A stretch of 64,000 nt of DNA, taken from positions 1,609,631 to 1,673,630 of the forward strand of contig NC_134033.1 of NCBI RefSeq assembly GCF_964204645.1, given 5' to 3'. Below are positions 23,810 through 36,900 of the stretch, one piece after another. A program made the translations under genes and the position numbers. How positions within the stretch are numbered: position 1 is the stretch's first letter; each line of letters opens with the position of its first letter. Source of the stretch: Tubulanus polymorphus (Eukaryota; Nemertea; Palaeonemertea; Tubulaniformes; Tubulanidae). The notes beneath the pieces are model-generated. The model was given only the letters and a program-made list of their open reading frames with translations, was not told the DNA's origin and did not search any database.

Positions 23810-26497
23810 ATGAAACTTTATCTGTTATCGGTAGCTCTAATGCTGATACTTACTGAACCCATCCGTGGAGCCCTCTTCAACCATAACCCGTTCACAGATT
23901 TCAACAGGTAAAGTATAGACTCGGGCATCGATATATCTATCGCGATCCAGTTCGTTTGCTAAGCTTTATGTCGTTTGGATGTTGGTTTCCCAAGACTATA
24001 TATAACCCTATTGGAATGTTCATTTAACCTGACGACGGGATATATTGACACACTCTAAAGCAGTCTATGAAACAGCGAGCACTACGCCTTATGTCACCTG
24101 AGGTAACGAAGCCGCCGCCAGTAACAATATGTATAAAATCGACTCATTAAAACCCAACGCTGAATTTCTTCTCAAACTCAATTAAGATCGAACCGTAATT
24201 TCTCAAGTTCTATGCAAATTGTGCAAAACTAAATCTGTTGTGGTGATTTGCCTGATTTTCAGATTGTAAGACCAATAACTGAGACCATAGCTAATTGATA
24301 TTATCAATGATTTTGATCGGGTTCGCCTGATACGTATTTAAGTGGCGCCATCTGACGGGATAGCTCGCGTAGGCCGGTACTCCTTTCAGTTCACAATTAT
24401 GATTAAATGAAGGGGTTAATATGATCTTGTCGGTAATATTCGAGCCCTTTGACACGTTTCAACATTGGAGGTAGCCAACATCATTACGAGTCACGTCCTT
24501 TAGCGATCACCCTCTCTGACGCGCTGGCACAGTTTACCCATTTCGATATACCTATAGTTAATTCTACGTTAATTTTCTGCTGCAACATTTTAGGAAGACG
24601 GTCAATAAGCTGAAAGATGGGACCCGACTGACGATAAAATCGCTGAAACTATCGGCTACAAACGGCAAAGACAACGGCGCAAAATCAAACATTAAAAAAT
24701 TCCTAGGTTAGTGAATCCAAACGACATTGAGAAATGTCCTCGGTCTCGCGGTTCTGAATCAGGGGCGGATCCAGGGGCATGTTGTGACCATGACGACCAA
24801 TAAAAAGGGTATATATTCTTAATTTAGGGCGGAAAGGCATATCAGCAAAATTTTTGAAATTTTACTATCATTTTAGAACTTTCTGAGCATCTCTGAGAGG
24901 CATTTAGTCAAGAAACTTAGGTTATATATTTAGGAAAAATATCTATTGTGTATCTCAGGTGGTTACAACGGCAAATTTTGATACAGAGAAAAAATAAAAA
25001 GGCACTTTAAAATTCCGACCGTGTCGGGCGACACGGTCGACACGGTCTAAATCCGCCCCTGTGATTTAAAAACAAAAATTTTTCTTTATTTTCTATCCGT
25101 AATATTCTGTTTTAATTCCGTATAGTTGGGATTATTGCATTTAAAAATCCGTTGAGATAATCTGTCCGTGTTTTAGCTCTTCTGCAACCGATGGTCTCTG
25201 GTGGTAAATTTTCGGCTCCGCGACAACTCGAGGTCGAAAAGTACATGCTGGACACAATCAAGGAAAGATTGGGTGAAAAGAAAGTGAAGAAACTGGAAAG
25301 TGGAAGATTCGCCAATTTCCTGGAAGGAGAACAATTCGATATTTATAGTAAGTTCGAAGTTGAGGTAGTAAAATCCCTTGACATCAATTCTCATTAAGAA
25401 TAATCACAAATTGGGGACTCGAACCCGCGACGCGTATCTTTCCAAATATTTGTCTCCATCATGTAGGCCAACTAGATCAAATGGCCTTGCAACTATGATT
25501 TTCATGAACATCGTTTTACGTCTATAGCATATTTGTCCTGCTCCAGATAATGATTCAGTAAAAAACTGATATAGCTGCCTTGCCGCTATATTGAAAGGTC
25601 CTAAAATATTTTCAGAATGCTAGTTCAGCCGAAAATCGATAAAACTCTGTGGCTGATTGTTCCAGCACTTCCTAATATATCCAAAGCTCTCTTGCTGCCA
25701 TTTTGATATTCTTTTTAAAATTACGAATTGCTCATTTGGAGTAAATTCGTATATAGCTGCCTTGCTGCCATATTTGCTTTTGTTTTCTATTTTTACTAGA
25801 ATGCTCGTGCTCAACTTACGGCGACCCGCACGTAAAAACTTTCGACAAACGCTATTTCAGCGTCAACCAAGTCGGCAAATACGAGATGGTTAAAACTACT
25901 AACGAAGTGCCGGATAAATGTAGATTTTCGGTTGATATCATGAGTGATAAATTACCTCGTTGGAAACTTCCATTCGTCACTGAAGTTACCGTCAAATTCA
26001 ACGCTTTGAACAATCAGGAAATCGTCGTCAAACGTGACCTATCAGTCAAGGTACGCGTGTCCGCCCGTCACCAAAACCCAGTTGCACAATGGTGTGGGTT
26101 TAATTTGATTCTGAACTCAGTTCCACAGTTGTCTTGGTTTAATTTGACTGTGGACCCAGTTGAGTGAGTTTAATTACAACTCTGAACCCAGTTCCACAAT
26201 TGTGTCTGGGTTTAATTTGACTCTGCGTTCTTTCTTTTTCAGTACGACGATACAATATTGCAGGAACAAACAAATTTGAACAGCGAAATCGTATTTTACC
26301 CGCATACAACCGGTGCCGTAAAATACATCAGGATTTCCTACCCGGCCTGCAAAATCAATATCTTGTACAAAGAATCACACGGCGCAGCATTCGTCAGTGT
26401 TGATGACGTCATGTATGCGAGAAACGTCGACGGTTTATGCGGGTCATGTGACGGCGACAAGAACAACGATAAGACATCGTTCAATCCGATTGCGTAG
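23810..26497 (+). CDS. Secreted von Willebrand type D domain protein 1
   Basis: Five coding exons: 23810-23907, 24594-24706, 25177-25347, 25800-26050 and 26243-26497. Phases are 2, 1, 1, 0; the total is 888 nt, 295 residues. Exon 1 is a signal peptide (MKLYLLSVALMLILTEP start, cleavage likely after the RGA region). Exons 2-3 (about residues 33-127) form a region I do not recognise, with a charged helix (DTIKERLGEKKVKKLE). Exons 4-5 (about 128-295) are a vWD domain: CSCSTYGDPHVKTFDKR, GKYEMVK, the core Cys pairs and the closing GLCGSCDGDKNND. The single domain lacks the TIL and C8 modules usual in mucins and vWF. AATAAA is at 26716. The tandem paralog has the same exon structure. The signal peptide indicates secretion; the function is unknown. 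Confidence 0.88.
26080..26240. repeat. 39-bp minisatellite in intron 4 of vWD gene 1
   Basis: Degenerate copies of a unit with core CCCAGTTCCACAGTTGTG and GGGTTTAATTTGACTCTG. The paralogous intron (31085-31380) and the region before the second GPCR hold longer arrays. Confidence 0.8.
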
Positions 26498-26499
26498 AT

Positions 26500-28130
26500 T
26501 CATATTTTCGATCACTAGTTAGGTTCGAATCCTGAATTATAAGTGTTCAAAACAGAAAAAAAGCCTACCTAGCTTATCATGTGTGTTGGACGTTTCTGTA
26601 ACCCGTAGAACAAACAATATCTTAGTGCAATCAGGATTCGAGGAAGGCTTTCAACAATTATAAAACTGCAAAATGTTTAGTTTGACAGTGAACGTAGCGA
26701 TATCTGTAGGTTAGAAATAAATACTAGTTATTGGATTTTTTTTTGTTTACTTTCTTTCTTGGTTTTAAGCCTTGCGATATCAGCTCTTACATGTGGTACA
26801 GACGACAGTCTTATATCTATATCTGATTCTGACCATAAATGCTGCTCTGGCAAGTGAGGATATTGCCAGGTGTCGCTAGTGTGTAGTAGGACATCAACAA
26901 TACGGCGGCAATGAGGATCCGCCAGGTGTCACTAGTCTGCAGTAAGGGAGAATTTTAAATCTAGAAATGAATTGATCATGACTGATGACCGACTGTGTGT
27001 AACAGTAATGTACGGTAAAGTATTCGATAGGAAGCAAAAGCGTGGAAAGAGCGGAGGACAGATCATAATAATAATAATAAGAGAATAACAATAGGGTTTT
27101 AGAAAATCAATCGATACTTTAGAATACTGAATATGATACATTTTCGAACGAACGAATCGTTTGAATTCTAACATTTCGCCACCTGCAGTACTTCAGATTC
27201 AACTTGCCTCATTTGCTAACCATAAAACCCTTTGTTGTATTCTAATTGACAGTCCGGTGGCGGTGAGGTCTTGCCTTACGGGCTAACTATGAATACCAAC
27301 CAAAGATATTCTAATAAAAACGATTTTTGAGATCTATTTTCGCGAATGCGCATGTTACAAGCTGTAACCTCAACGAACTGTACTGTTACGGCCACATACA
27401 GGTTATTATACACTTTATTAAACATATTACTGAATTTAGACATATGTCGCATCTGTTTCTATTGTCTTCAGAACCTAGTGTTGTCTTTCCGAGAAACAGC
27501 ACACCCTTCTGTCTGTTACAGTTCAGGAGCTAGGGCCGAAAAGTACATATTCGAATACGTTATATACGTTACCATTATATTTTCGGCGTCAGGGCCCAAA
27601 CGGTTGATCACTGATAAAAAATATCTCACAAGGATCCAGTTCCATTAAATTTTGTTAAAACATTGATAATGTACTGATTTCAACTCTGATTTGAATCTAA
27701 CTCACAACTGCGGTACTGGATTCAGTTCCGCAGTTGTGAGTTGAATTAACTCTGAGTTAAAATTACGGATAAGTTCATTTTCGATGTGTTAACTGTAAGT
27801 CAAATCATAACTCACAACATTACACTGGAATCGTGCCAACGTCGTTAGCTGTAACTCTCCCGCTGATGGCAAGAAGCTTGATTTAAAAAAAAAGGTTTTT
27901 CCTAAATTTGAAAATTTCATGAATATCCGATGATAAATGAAGGGGAAATGAAGAATTTTTTTTGTATAAGATCCCTGTGAGCACAAGAATAGACGCGGGA
28001 AATAAAAGAAGCGGAGTTTCTGCAGAAATCTCAGTTCGTCAGCTGTGGAAGAAAAAAGCAAAATGGAAGAAAAAAAGTAAAACGACAATAGACGCCCGAG
28101 ACATCCAGAAATCTCACGAAGTACCAGTCA
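26500..28130. other. Intergenic region between the two vWD genes
   Basis: It holds the 3' UTR of gene 1, a CACCAGGTGTCGCTAGTG repeat (26835-26945) and a palindromic AACTCACAACTG...CAGTTGTGAGTT element (about 27695-27820). No coding exon was recognised. Confidence 0.55.
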
Positions 28131-28264
28131 ATGGCCCCCCGGCTAGTACCCTGGGACTATTGACCTGTTCGTCAGCTGTCGAACGATCAAAGCTGTCATC
28201 TTATAACTATTTTAACACTTCAGAGCACGAAACGGCAAATAAACAAGAACATCGAACCTGAACA

Positions 28265-28362
28265 GACACGTGTTATCTATAACCGTCACTTCGACCGCCA
28301 TCGACTAGATCATACAGATTAACAGGCTGTGGATTAACGGATTAGTAGACTCAATCCGCTAG
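28265..28362 (+). promoter_or_regulatory. Promoter and 5' UTR exon of vWD gene 2
   Basis: A TATCTATAA box-like word at 28274-28282 is followed by a likely noncoding exon ending in CCGCTAG before donor GTAAAC at 28363. The segment aligns with the promoter of gene 1 (for example GATTAACAGGCTGTGGATTA against GGTTAACAGGAAGCGGATTA). Confidence 0.5.
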
Positions 28363-28502
28363 GTAAACATAGTAAACCGAACATAGAAAATGTGATCATA
28401 ATTAAACAGTTTTTTTTCACAGATTTACACGTCATATTTGAGTATTTTGTTTGTGAAGGTACTCAAGTTTTTCACGAATTTCTTTATGGATTATTTTTCA
28501 GA

Positions 28503-31500
28503 ATGAAACTGGTTCTGTTATCGGTGGTTCTTGTGGTTCTAACTGAACCCGTCAGTGGAATGTTCATCTTCCCATATGACCCGAATTCAAACAGGTAAAA
28601 TAGGACCATGGACTCGTATGAACTGAGTTGTATACGAGTCACTGAATAGACCATGGGCTCGTATAAACTAGAGTTGTATACGACCATAAATAGACCATGG
28701 GCTCGTATAAACTAGAGTTGTGTACATCCATAAATAGACCATGAGCTCGTATAAACCGAGTCCATGAATACACCTATTCCACACCGGACCGCGTCAATGT
28801 TCAGTTAAGCTCGGCGTCAATGTTTAATTAAGCTCGGCTGAAATTTTGAAACGATTTATTTCCATGCAGACATAAAAATGAATTTATGGGTTCAGACCCT
28901 GGTGGCGAGTTTCCTGGTCGAAGATTCTTCTCTGGTCGCTCCCCCATTGGGAGAAAGAAACATCAAACTCGCTTATAAGGCCCTGCGTGGCGCTTAGCGG
29001 GTTGAGGGTGTTGAAAAAAATGTTCAAGAATACGTCGGGCATTCGACGAATGGCGATACGATGTCGGGATCCTAGGGTACTGATTCAAAAATTGTCTTTT
29101 GATTGTCGATATATCCGGCCATCCTTTCTGATCATCACACGTCATCCGTAACTCCCTACGACGAGTTTCTGTAATATTCGGATTGTGAAGGACACGCAAT
29201 AATCTTACTTCTGGGGCCGGTTGCACAGTCGTGACTTAAGTCCAAAAGTGGTCTTAAATCTTAAATCTTAAGACTGGTCTTAAGCTGTTTGATTGGCTAT
29301 AGAACTAAAATGAGCTTGGCCTGGTCTTAAGTTGTTAGATTGGTTATAGAACTAAAATGAGCTTAGACCGGTCTTAAGTTGTTAGATTGGCTATAGAACT
29401 AAGTTGGTCTTAGACTGGTCTATGCCATGACTATGCAACCGGCCCCAGGTTATTATCTGCGATATTTTAGCGTGACAATCAAACAGCTGGAGGACGGGAC
29501 CGTTGAGGCAGTAGGTGCCCTGAAACTGACGGCTGAAAACGGACAGGACAACGGCGCTTCAGCGAGCGTTCGGAATTTTCTAAGTAAGTTGTTAATCCAA
29601 ACAACACTGACTCATCGGTTCGATATTGGTTGTTTGGGAAATCGAACTGGAACCGAAATTTCCATTCATGAAACTGTTTCGAATAAGAAGAAAATCCTGT
29701 AAATTCGACTCATCGTCCAGCGCTATATCTGTACTCCAATTTTCGATTTCAAAATCAAACCCCCTGTCGTTTCGTTGGGTAGGGAAGCTATGTAAGGGGA
29801 ACAAAATTCAACCAAATCAAAATCAATCGATAAATCAAATTAGTATATAAGAGGCACGATTTCTTATTTCTAGATAAGAAAAAATATGTTTTTGAAATAT
29901 ACCATCTTTAAGTTTTGAGTCAAAATACGCAACTGAATCCTACGCCATGATAATCTTTCTTAATCTGTTTAATCCCTTGACATTTTCTTATATCAAGTCT
30001 AGCACTATACTATAAGTTGTTAATATGTTTTAATCCTTAGAGATTATCTATTATATTCTTATAAGTCCAACGCTATGCTAAAGATAATCTTCCTTAATCA
30101 GTTAATTAATCCTTTGAGATTATCTACCTGTTCTTAAGATCTTCTACAACCGTTGCTCAACAAAGCGCCTTCGGCTGCGCTGCAAATCGAGGCCGAGGAG
30201 TCCGTGTTGGACTCCATTAAGGACGAGCTCGGCGAAGGAAACGTGAAGAAACTGGAACGTGGAAAATTCGCCGAATTTCTGGCAGGGGAGGAATTCGATA
30301 TTTACAGTAAGTTCGAATTAAAAAAAACAAAAAAGATTTTAAGAAATTAAATAATAAATCTTAATCAAACATTTGGGACTCGAACCTGTTTGGCATCACT
30401 CAGGCGTACCGATGATGACTAATAGTTAATAGCCGAAACGGTGCTCGAAAAATATATCATTTTAACACAGAACTTTTCATTTTCTGACTGAATTCATCGT
30501 GGGATTTCTCTCGTTATTTATCAGAATAGTTTCATAAAAATATAAATCCAATCCGGTATATCACTGCCTAGCAAATATTCATTCATTTATAATTCCTGCT
30601 GAAAGAAAAACTCATTTAGCTGCCTCGCTACCATATTGGATGATACTTAAATACTTAAGTGCTCTCCGATCAGCTAGTTCAGCCAAAGTCGTCTAAAGAT
30701 AAAGTTGTCTTGCTGCCATATTTTTAATGCTATTTGAATGTTCAAGCTCCAAGGTCGAAGAACCCTATATTGCTGCTTTGCTGCCATATTCATTTTGTTG
30801 TTTATTCACTAGACTGCTCGTGTTCCACTTGGGGCGACCCGCACGTGGCAAGCTTCAACAAACGCTATTTTGGCGTTACCGGAGTCGGCAAATACGAGAT
30901 GGTTAAAACTACAAGCGAAGTGCCGGATAAATGTAGATTTTCGGTTGATATTATGAGTGATAAATTACCGCGTTGGAAACTTCCACTCGTCACTAAAGTT
31001 TTCATCAAATTCAACGCCTTGAACAATCAGGAAATCGTCGTTAATCGTGACCTGTCAATCAAGGTACGTGTGTCCACCCGTCACCAAAACCCAGTCGGAC
31101 GGTTGTGTGGGTTTATTTTGACTTTGGATCCAGTTCCACAGTGGGTTTAACTTGACTCAGGATCCAGTTCCACAGTTGTGTGGATTTGATTTGACTCTGG
31201 ACCCAGTTCCACAGTTGTGTGGGTATAATAGAACCCTGGACCCAGTTCCACAGTTATGTGGGTTTAATAGAACTCTAGACCCAGTTCCACAGTTGTATGG
31301 GTTTAATAGAACTCTGGACCCAGTTCCACAGTTGTATGGGTTTAACAGAACTCTGGACCCACAGTTCCACAGTTGTGTGGGTTTAAACTACCTGTTTTAA
31401 AGGAAAAACATTCACTTTGTCTTCCAGTATCAAGACACAATATTGCAGGAACAAACAAATTTGAACAGCGAAATCGTATTTTACCCGCATACAACCGGTG

Positions 31501-31682
31501 CCGTAAAATACATCAGGATTTCCTACCCGGCCTGCAAAATCAATATCATGTATAAAGCATCGCACGGTACCGCATTCGTCAGTGTTGATGACGTCATGTA
31601 TGCGAGAAAGGTCGACGGTTTGTGCGGGTCATGTGACGGCGATAAGAACAACGATAAGACATCGTTCAATCCGATCGAGTAG
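28503..31682 (+). CDS. Secreted von Willebrand type D domain protein 2 (tandem paralog)
   Basis: Five coding exons: 28503-28594, 29471-29583, 30139-30306, 30813-31063 and 31428-31682. Phases 2, 1, 1, 0 match the paralog; the total is 879 nt, 292 residues. Exons 2, 4 and 5 have exactly the lengths of the paralog's (113, 251, 255 nt). The signal peptide starts MKLVLLSVVLVVLTEP. The helical pro-region (VLDSIKDELGEGNVKKLE) and the vWD core (STWGDPHVASFNKRYFGV, GLCGSCDGDKNND) follow. The vWD half is much more conserved between the paralogs than exons 1-3, so the N-terminal region evolves faster. A 3' AATAAA near 31936 occurs in the same GGTTAGAAATAAATA context as in gene 1. A MITE-like element sits 24 bases upstream of exon 2. 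Confidence 0.88.
29213..29446. mobile_element. MITE-like element with GGGGCCGGTTGCA termini
   Basis: The ends GGGGCCGGTTGCACAGTCGT and ATGACTATGCAACCGGCCCC are inverted repeats. The interior is about 60-bp direct repeats containing TTAAGTTGTTAGATTGG. Related copies lie at about 32890-33095, 37350-37587, 44625-44735 and 52643-52800. This one is in intron 1 of vWD gene 2. Confidence 0.85.
31085..31380. repeat. 39-bp minisatellite in intron 4 of vWD gene 2
   Basis: About seven units of CCCAGTTCCACAGTTGTG plus GGGTTTAATAGAACTCTGGA. As the unit is 13 codons long, it reads as a PVPQLCGFNRTLD repeat. This explains the open frame running out of exon 4 without being coding. Confidence 0.92.
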
Positions 31683-31934
31683 GTTCATTTCGGCCGATCT
31701 ATTCGGGCTCGAATCCCGAATTATAACAGTGTTCTTAAATCGCGTAATATCTTTTAGAATTTTAGCCTCACCTGAAAATTAGCCAGATTACTGTAAGCCT
31801 ATAAAACAGTTAATCGCAGTGAATCTGACTTTCCTGCTATAAATCTTTAGTGTATTAAACCAGAATTAAAGGAAGGCGTTTACAAATAACAAACTTCTGC
31901 ATATAACGTGTCTAAGCAAACGCTAAGAACTGTA

Positions 31935-33890
31935 TTAGGTTAGAAATAAATAGTAATTACTCAATAGTTGTTTTTGTTTTAACTTTCTTGATTCATCCAT
32001 AATCGTGTGTGAAGGACTCTGATATTATTGAACACTTGTACAGACTACAGCCTCATATGTTTATCTTATTCTAACTATGAATGCTGCTCTGGTAAGTGAC
32101 GATCCACCAGGTGTCGAACATTAATTACTGTAGCAATAGCAGATTCCACTTGTGGCAAGGGAGGATCCACCAGGTGTCGCTAGTGTGCAGTACAACATCA
32201 ACCACTGCGCTACGGGCCTGGAATTCAAAGATATCTTAACAACGATTTTCTGAGCGATCACGCAATGATGACGTAATCAAGATGAAAAATAGGGGACCCG
32301 GGTAAAGCGTATAATTCCTATAGGCCGCCCCTTAAAAAGTTGAGCTACGGTCCTCTGAAGCCCAGCCTTCCAATTTTCCTAGATGCGCCCCTGAGGCCTT
32401 CTGATATATTTCCAAATTTGAAAAAAATGAATTATTTTCTAAAACCAAACAACCACGCGATATCGTTATCCATAGCGGGTGTTAATTCGTAGGCTACCAT
32501 TAAAAAAACTGAACTACATATGACTGCATTTACATTTCAAATACGCGATAATGACGGTTTGGGTAAAATATCGGCAGATTGCGACCGGATTAGAACTCAT
32601 ACCGCTGTCGGTGTTATTCCGAATAGCAGCACAAGCCGTCTGCTACTAAGGAAGACGAGAACAAGGAACAGATTGGTGCGCGGATATCGCAACACAGGTA
32701 CTACTGCAGCCCAGAGTTTGGCAATGGTCAAACCCTTGGAGTAATCAGTCTGATAACTCCAAGGTCAAACATACCTTGCAGCGTAGATACTGAAAATGAC
32801 TGATTTTTCTTGTAAGGTAGACTCTGAGAGTCTGTTTTTTCAACATTCGAAATCTATCCGGATATTTCAATGTATTACGTCTGGTTTCGCATTACACGAA
32901 AGGCCCAAAATGAGCTAGGACTGGTTTTAAGTTGTAAGATTGGCTATAGAACTTAGAAAATGAACTTAGACCGGTGTTAAGTTGCTATAATATTGGTTAT
33001 AGAACCAAAATGAGCTTAGACTGGTCTTAAGTTGTTAGATTGGCTATAGAACCCAAATGAGCTTAGGCTGGCCTTAAGTTATTAGATTGGTTATAAACCA
33101 ACCACGAATTTACGAAAAATATTCTACTATTGAATATTTGTTGAGAACTAGGAGATGTTGAAGCCAAGATCAGCGTCATAACTTAGATCAGACCTAAAAC
33201 ATAAACCACAATCAATCAACTTTAAAGTTGGCAGACTTCATGCCTCGTCTCCAATGCAACCATTTTATATTAGTGAAATACAGAATATACGATTTTATGT
33301 TTTTTTCAATATGACTACAGATTACTACAGATTACTAGCTTACTTAAGTACACGCTGTTACAATTGCGACGCTATATAAATATGTTAAATACTTTTAACA
33401 TATTCAAAATACGTTTTTGAAAACAGTCGCAGTGTGTCTACCGTATATGCAAGGGCATATGGCACAAGACTGTGTGTATCCGAGCGTTAGAAAGACCCCT
33501 TAAAACAATTTTAGAACAAAGAGAACCCTCGAGAGCGTCGGGATTCGATTCTTAACGAAATATTCCTTACCTAGTTTTCAATTTGCACCTCTAAAATCTT
33601 CGAAATTCCTTGTTATTCCTTTTCAAGTAAATTATAACTCGAATAAGAATTTACTAGCCTTGCAATACGGTGGAACTAGGCTCTATAAATGTGGAACTCT
33701 AAGGCGCTACACACACAGCGGAACTGAATATACTGCAGAAATGTGGTTCTACAACTGTGGAACTGATAGGCTCTACAAGTGTGGAACTATAGACTATATA
33801 CAACCGCAAAACTGATTGAATAGCACAACTGGTTCTACAACTGTGAACTGTAGGCCCACACCCCTCCAAACAAGTCACTATGTCATTCAT
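31935..33890. other. Intergenic region with interspersed repeats
   Basis: It holds CACCAGGTGTCGCTAGTG copies (32090-32200), a GGGGCCGGTTGCA-family interior (32890-33095) and CTACAAGTGTGGAACT repeats (33670-33850) just before the prolyl hydroxylase gene. No exon was recognised. Confidence 0.55.
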
Positions 33891-33903
33891 TTATTTACAG
33901 TCA

Positions 33904-36900
33904 ATGATGCTGTCGTCCATTTTGTTTTTGATGTTGACCTACTCGGTGGCGCACGTATCGTCTCAGAAAAAACCGACCGGTTGTTTTGCTTCTGTCAATT
34001 GCATAGAGAGGGCGCTGTTCAAGGAAAGCTCGTTGATACACGAAGTCGATCAACTCTGGTTGGATGTTGATCCGGTCACCGTCGATAAGGAACCCGAATT
34101 GAGCTCATTCAGAAAGTAATTTTGATTTTCATCTAGCGTGAAATGATTTATTTTGCATCGATTGAGTGCTGGGTAAGAGAAGCGGGTTCGCTCGGGCAAC
34201 ACTTCTAAGGCTGTGGTCCTGTGTGAGGTTAAAGGCTTATAGTCTTGGGAAACCAACGTGCTAACCACGTAGTGCAAGATAAACAGACCCAAACAAAGAT
34301 GCAAATTGATACCTTTGTGCTGACCAATCAGTACTTTCATTGATATGTAAAAGGAAACTTGATTGGTCGCTAAAACTAGACAATCGACCAATCAGAGCTT
34401 GGAACGCTTGCATAAGAATGCGTTCTTTAGAAACCATCTCTGATTGGTTAATGTGCGCGGTCATACCTCAGCTGACTGGCCAATCAGAACTGTCAACACT
34501 TGACCGGCCCGCGGTCACTGATTGGTCCATTGATAAGACAAATAATTAATGTTTTTCATAATGATAGTAATCTTCATTTTTCAAAGAAATTGAAACTTAA
34601 AACATAATATTCACACATATAAATATAGATACCAGCTTTTAATTGCAGCTTTGTACAAAAAACTCGATTAGAAAATTCTGAGGCGATAGTACGAGGCAGC
34701 CGACATCAGAATGCCATCAATCTGTTCCACCAGACCAGACGGATGGCCATCGAGTGGAAAAGCCAGTTACAGAGCCTGTCGCAGCTACTGGCGCGAGAAC
34801 CAACCGAGCCGCGTGCGCACTGGTATTGCGAGGCTACGAGAACGCAGGCGGTGCCGGCCTACGGTCAGAAATACAACCGACAACAGACGATGGATAAACT
34901 GAGAGGTAGGTCGGAGATGGCATCTGGCCTCTCAGTTTCACAAAAAAGTTAAACTCAGATTTTTGGTGTAATTGCCAATGGTTACTTCATGTTTTCAATG
35001 CGGACAACAATTCAAACTTAACCGTTTTAGGCTAAAACTTTTTCGTGAAACTGGGCCCTGAAAACTTTGAGTAAAAAATAGAAACTTGTCCTCATAACCT
35101 AGAGGTGGTGGTTCGGATACTAGTGGAACCGTGCCCATTGGGCCGACATGTCGTGTGTTAATTCCTGATCTTAAGAGATCTTGAGATCCTTCAACCGGAA
35201 GAAGGGAATTTAAACGGAAGAGGAAATTCGAGTCTGATACCTACGTATGCGAGCTAGCAAGACTGGTATTGATTCATCAATCGGCCACCTGGGGGCGCCA
35301 GTTGCACATCTGGTAGATTTTCTGTTTTTTTGTAATTATTATGGTAAATGTTTTGCCTCCACATATACCATGGAAGTTAGGTAAAGTTAATAAACCCACC
35401 GTAAGAAATAAAACTAAGAGATAGTTTCAACGTTTTAACTCAATTCTAAGAGCCATTTCCAAAAATATGGCTGAGAGTGTAATCGAATTTCCGCATTCGT
35501 ATAAGATCTATGGCTTCAATCGGGATTCAGTCTTGACTTCTCTCTGTTGTTGTCGTTATAGAATTTATTGATAAAGCCGTTCCGATGATCTCAGGTCGTT
35601 CGTGGTTAGACGACATGGACATGATGGGCGCCTCGAACGCGCTATTCCAGATGCGCAAAGTCTACCAGTTATCGATCGACGATCTTATAGCCGGTAGGCT
35701 AATAGATGGCGTCGTAGTCAAGCCGCTGGACGCGGAAGATTTACGGTTGGTGTGTCAGTTCATTTTCGAGCAGAATCTCATCCACAAACAGGCTGAATTG
35801 TGGGGTCAGAAGTGGTTGGAAGTAGTCGACAGAACGAATCCGGATGGTTATGAAGATGCTCTGTTGCACTACGCCAACTTGTTATATAAGGTATTAAAAT
35901 GTGCTTGTATTACTAGTGATCCCTACAGGTGCATCTTCATGTAACGTATCAATACTGAAGTTAGGAACTAAAGTAACTTCCCGGTTAACCACTGCAGCTT
36001 CTGTGATATCTCCATTTTGTTTTCGCAGAGGAACGACCCCTATCGGGCATTGGAAATAGTAGAACATATAAGGATCATTTGTAAGTTTTTTTTTTTCTAA
36101 ACGCATATAACTTTAAATCCAGCGAAGTAGAATTCAATACGACCAGCTAACTACTAGCACACCTGGCGGATCCTCGCCTGCCATACGTGGAATCCTCGAT
36201 TGCCACAGTAGCACTGCGGGCATTGAAAACACGAAGATTGCAGCAACTCAACCAAAAATATGAGTTATAACTTTTTCCGAGAAATCGGACCCCGAGGGAG
36301 AAGATTCTAACTAACCAAATTCAGAACCTAAATGTTTTGCCGTTTTAATTCTTTCCATCGAAAGACCCGAACAAAACCGGACTGGACGAATTCGAAGCCG
36401 AATTGAGGAGCGCGTTCAACAAGGGCTCGTGTTCGCTTGAACGACCTGTTTATCCTCACTACATGAAAGACATCGCCGAAACTTACGATAACCTCTGCAA
36501 TCAGCACTCTTACATCAGTAATCTGGTAAGTGTGTTCGCGAGAAAGATTTGGAGCAGCAGTTCATTATCAAGATGGTAATCGAACAGGATTTAACGTCGA
36601 AGGACAAATTAAATCATTGGTCAAGCTATCATCTTATCATTCATTCATTCAAAGCCCCTTTACAGCAAAAGATAATATTTACAGCAAAAGATGATACTTA
36701 TATAAAAAGTTCCACAACAATTTTAACTTTCAAGTTTTCTCCTTTCAACTTTTTAAACACCCTTTATTTGATTCTTTTAAATCTTTTCTGTATTCAGAAC
36801 GCCTGATGATGGCCAATAGTTTTTAGTCGCTCAAAATATATTTACTATCATTTACTCAACTTTGGCTGAAATTATCATAAATTTCGTTAATTTTCGTTTC

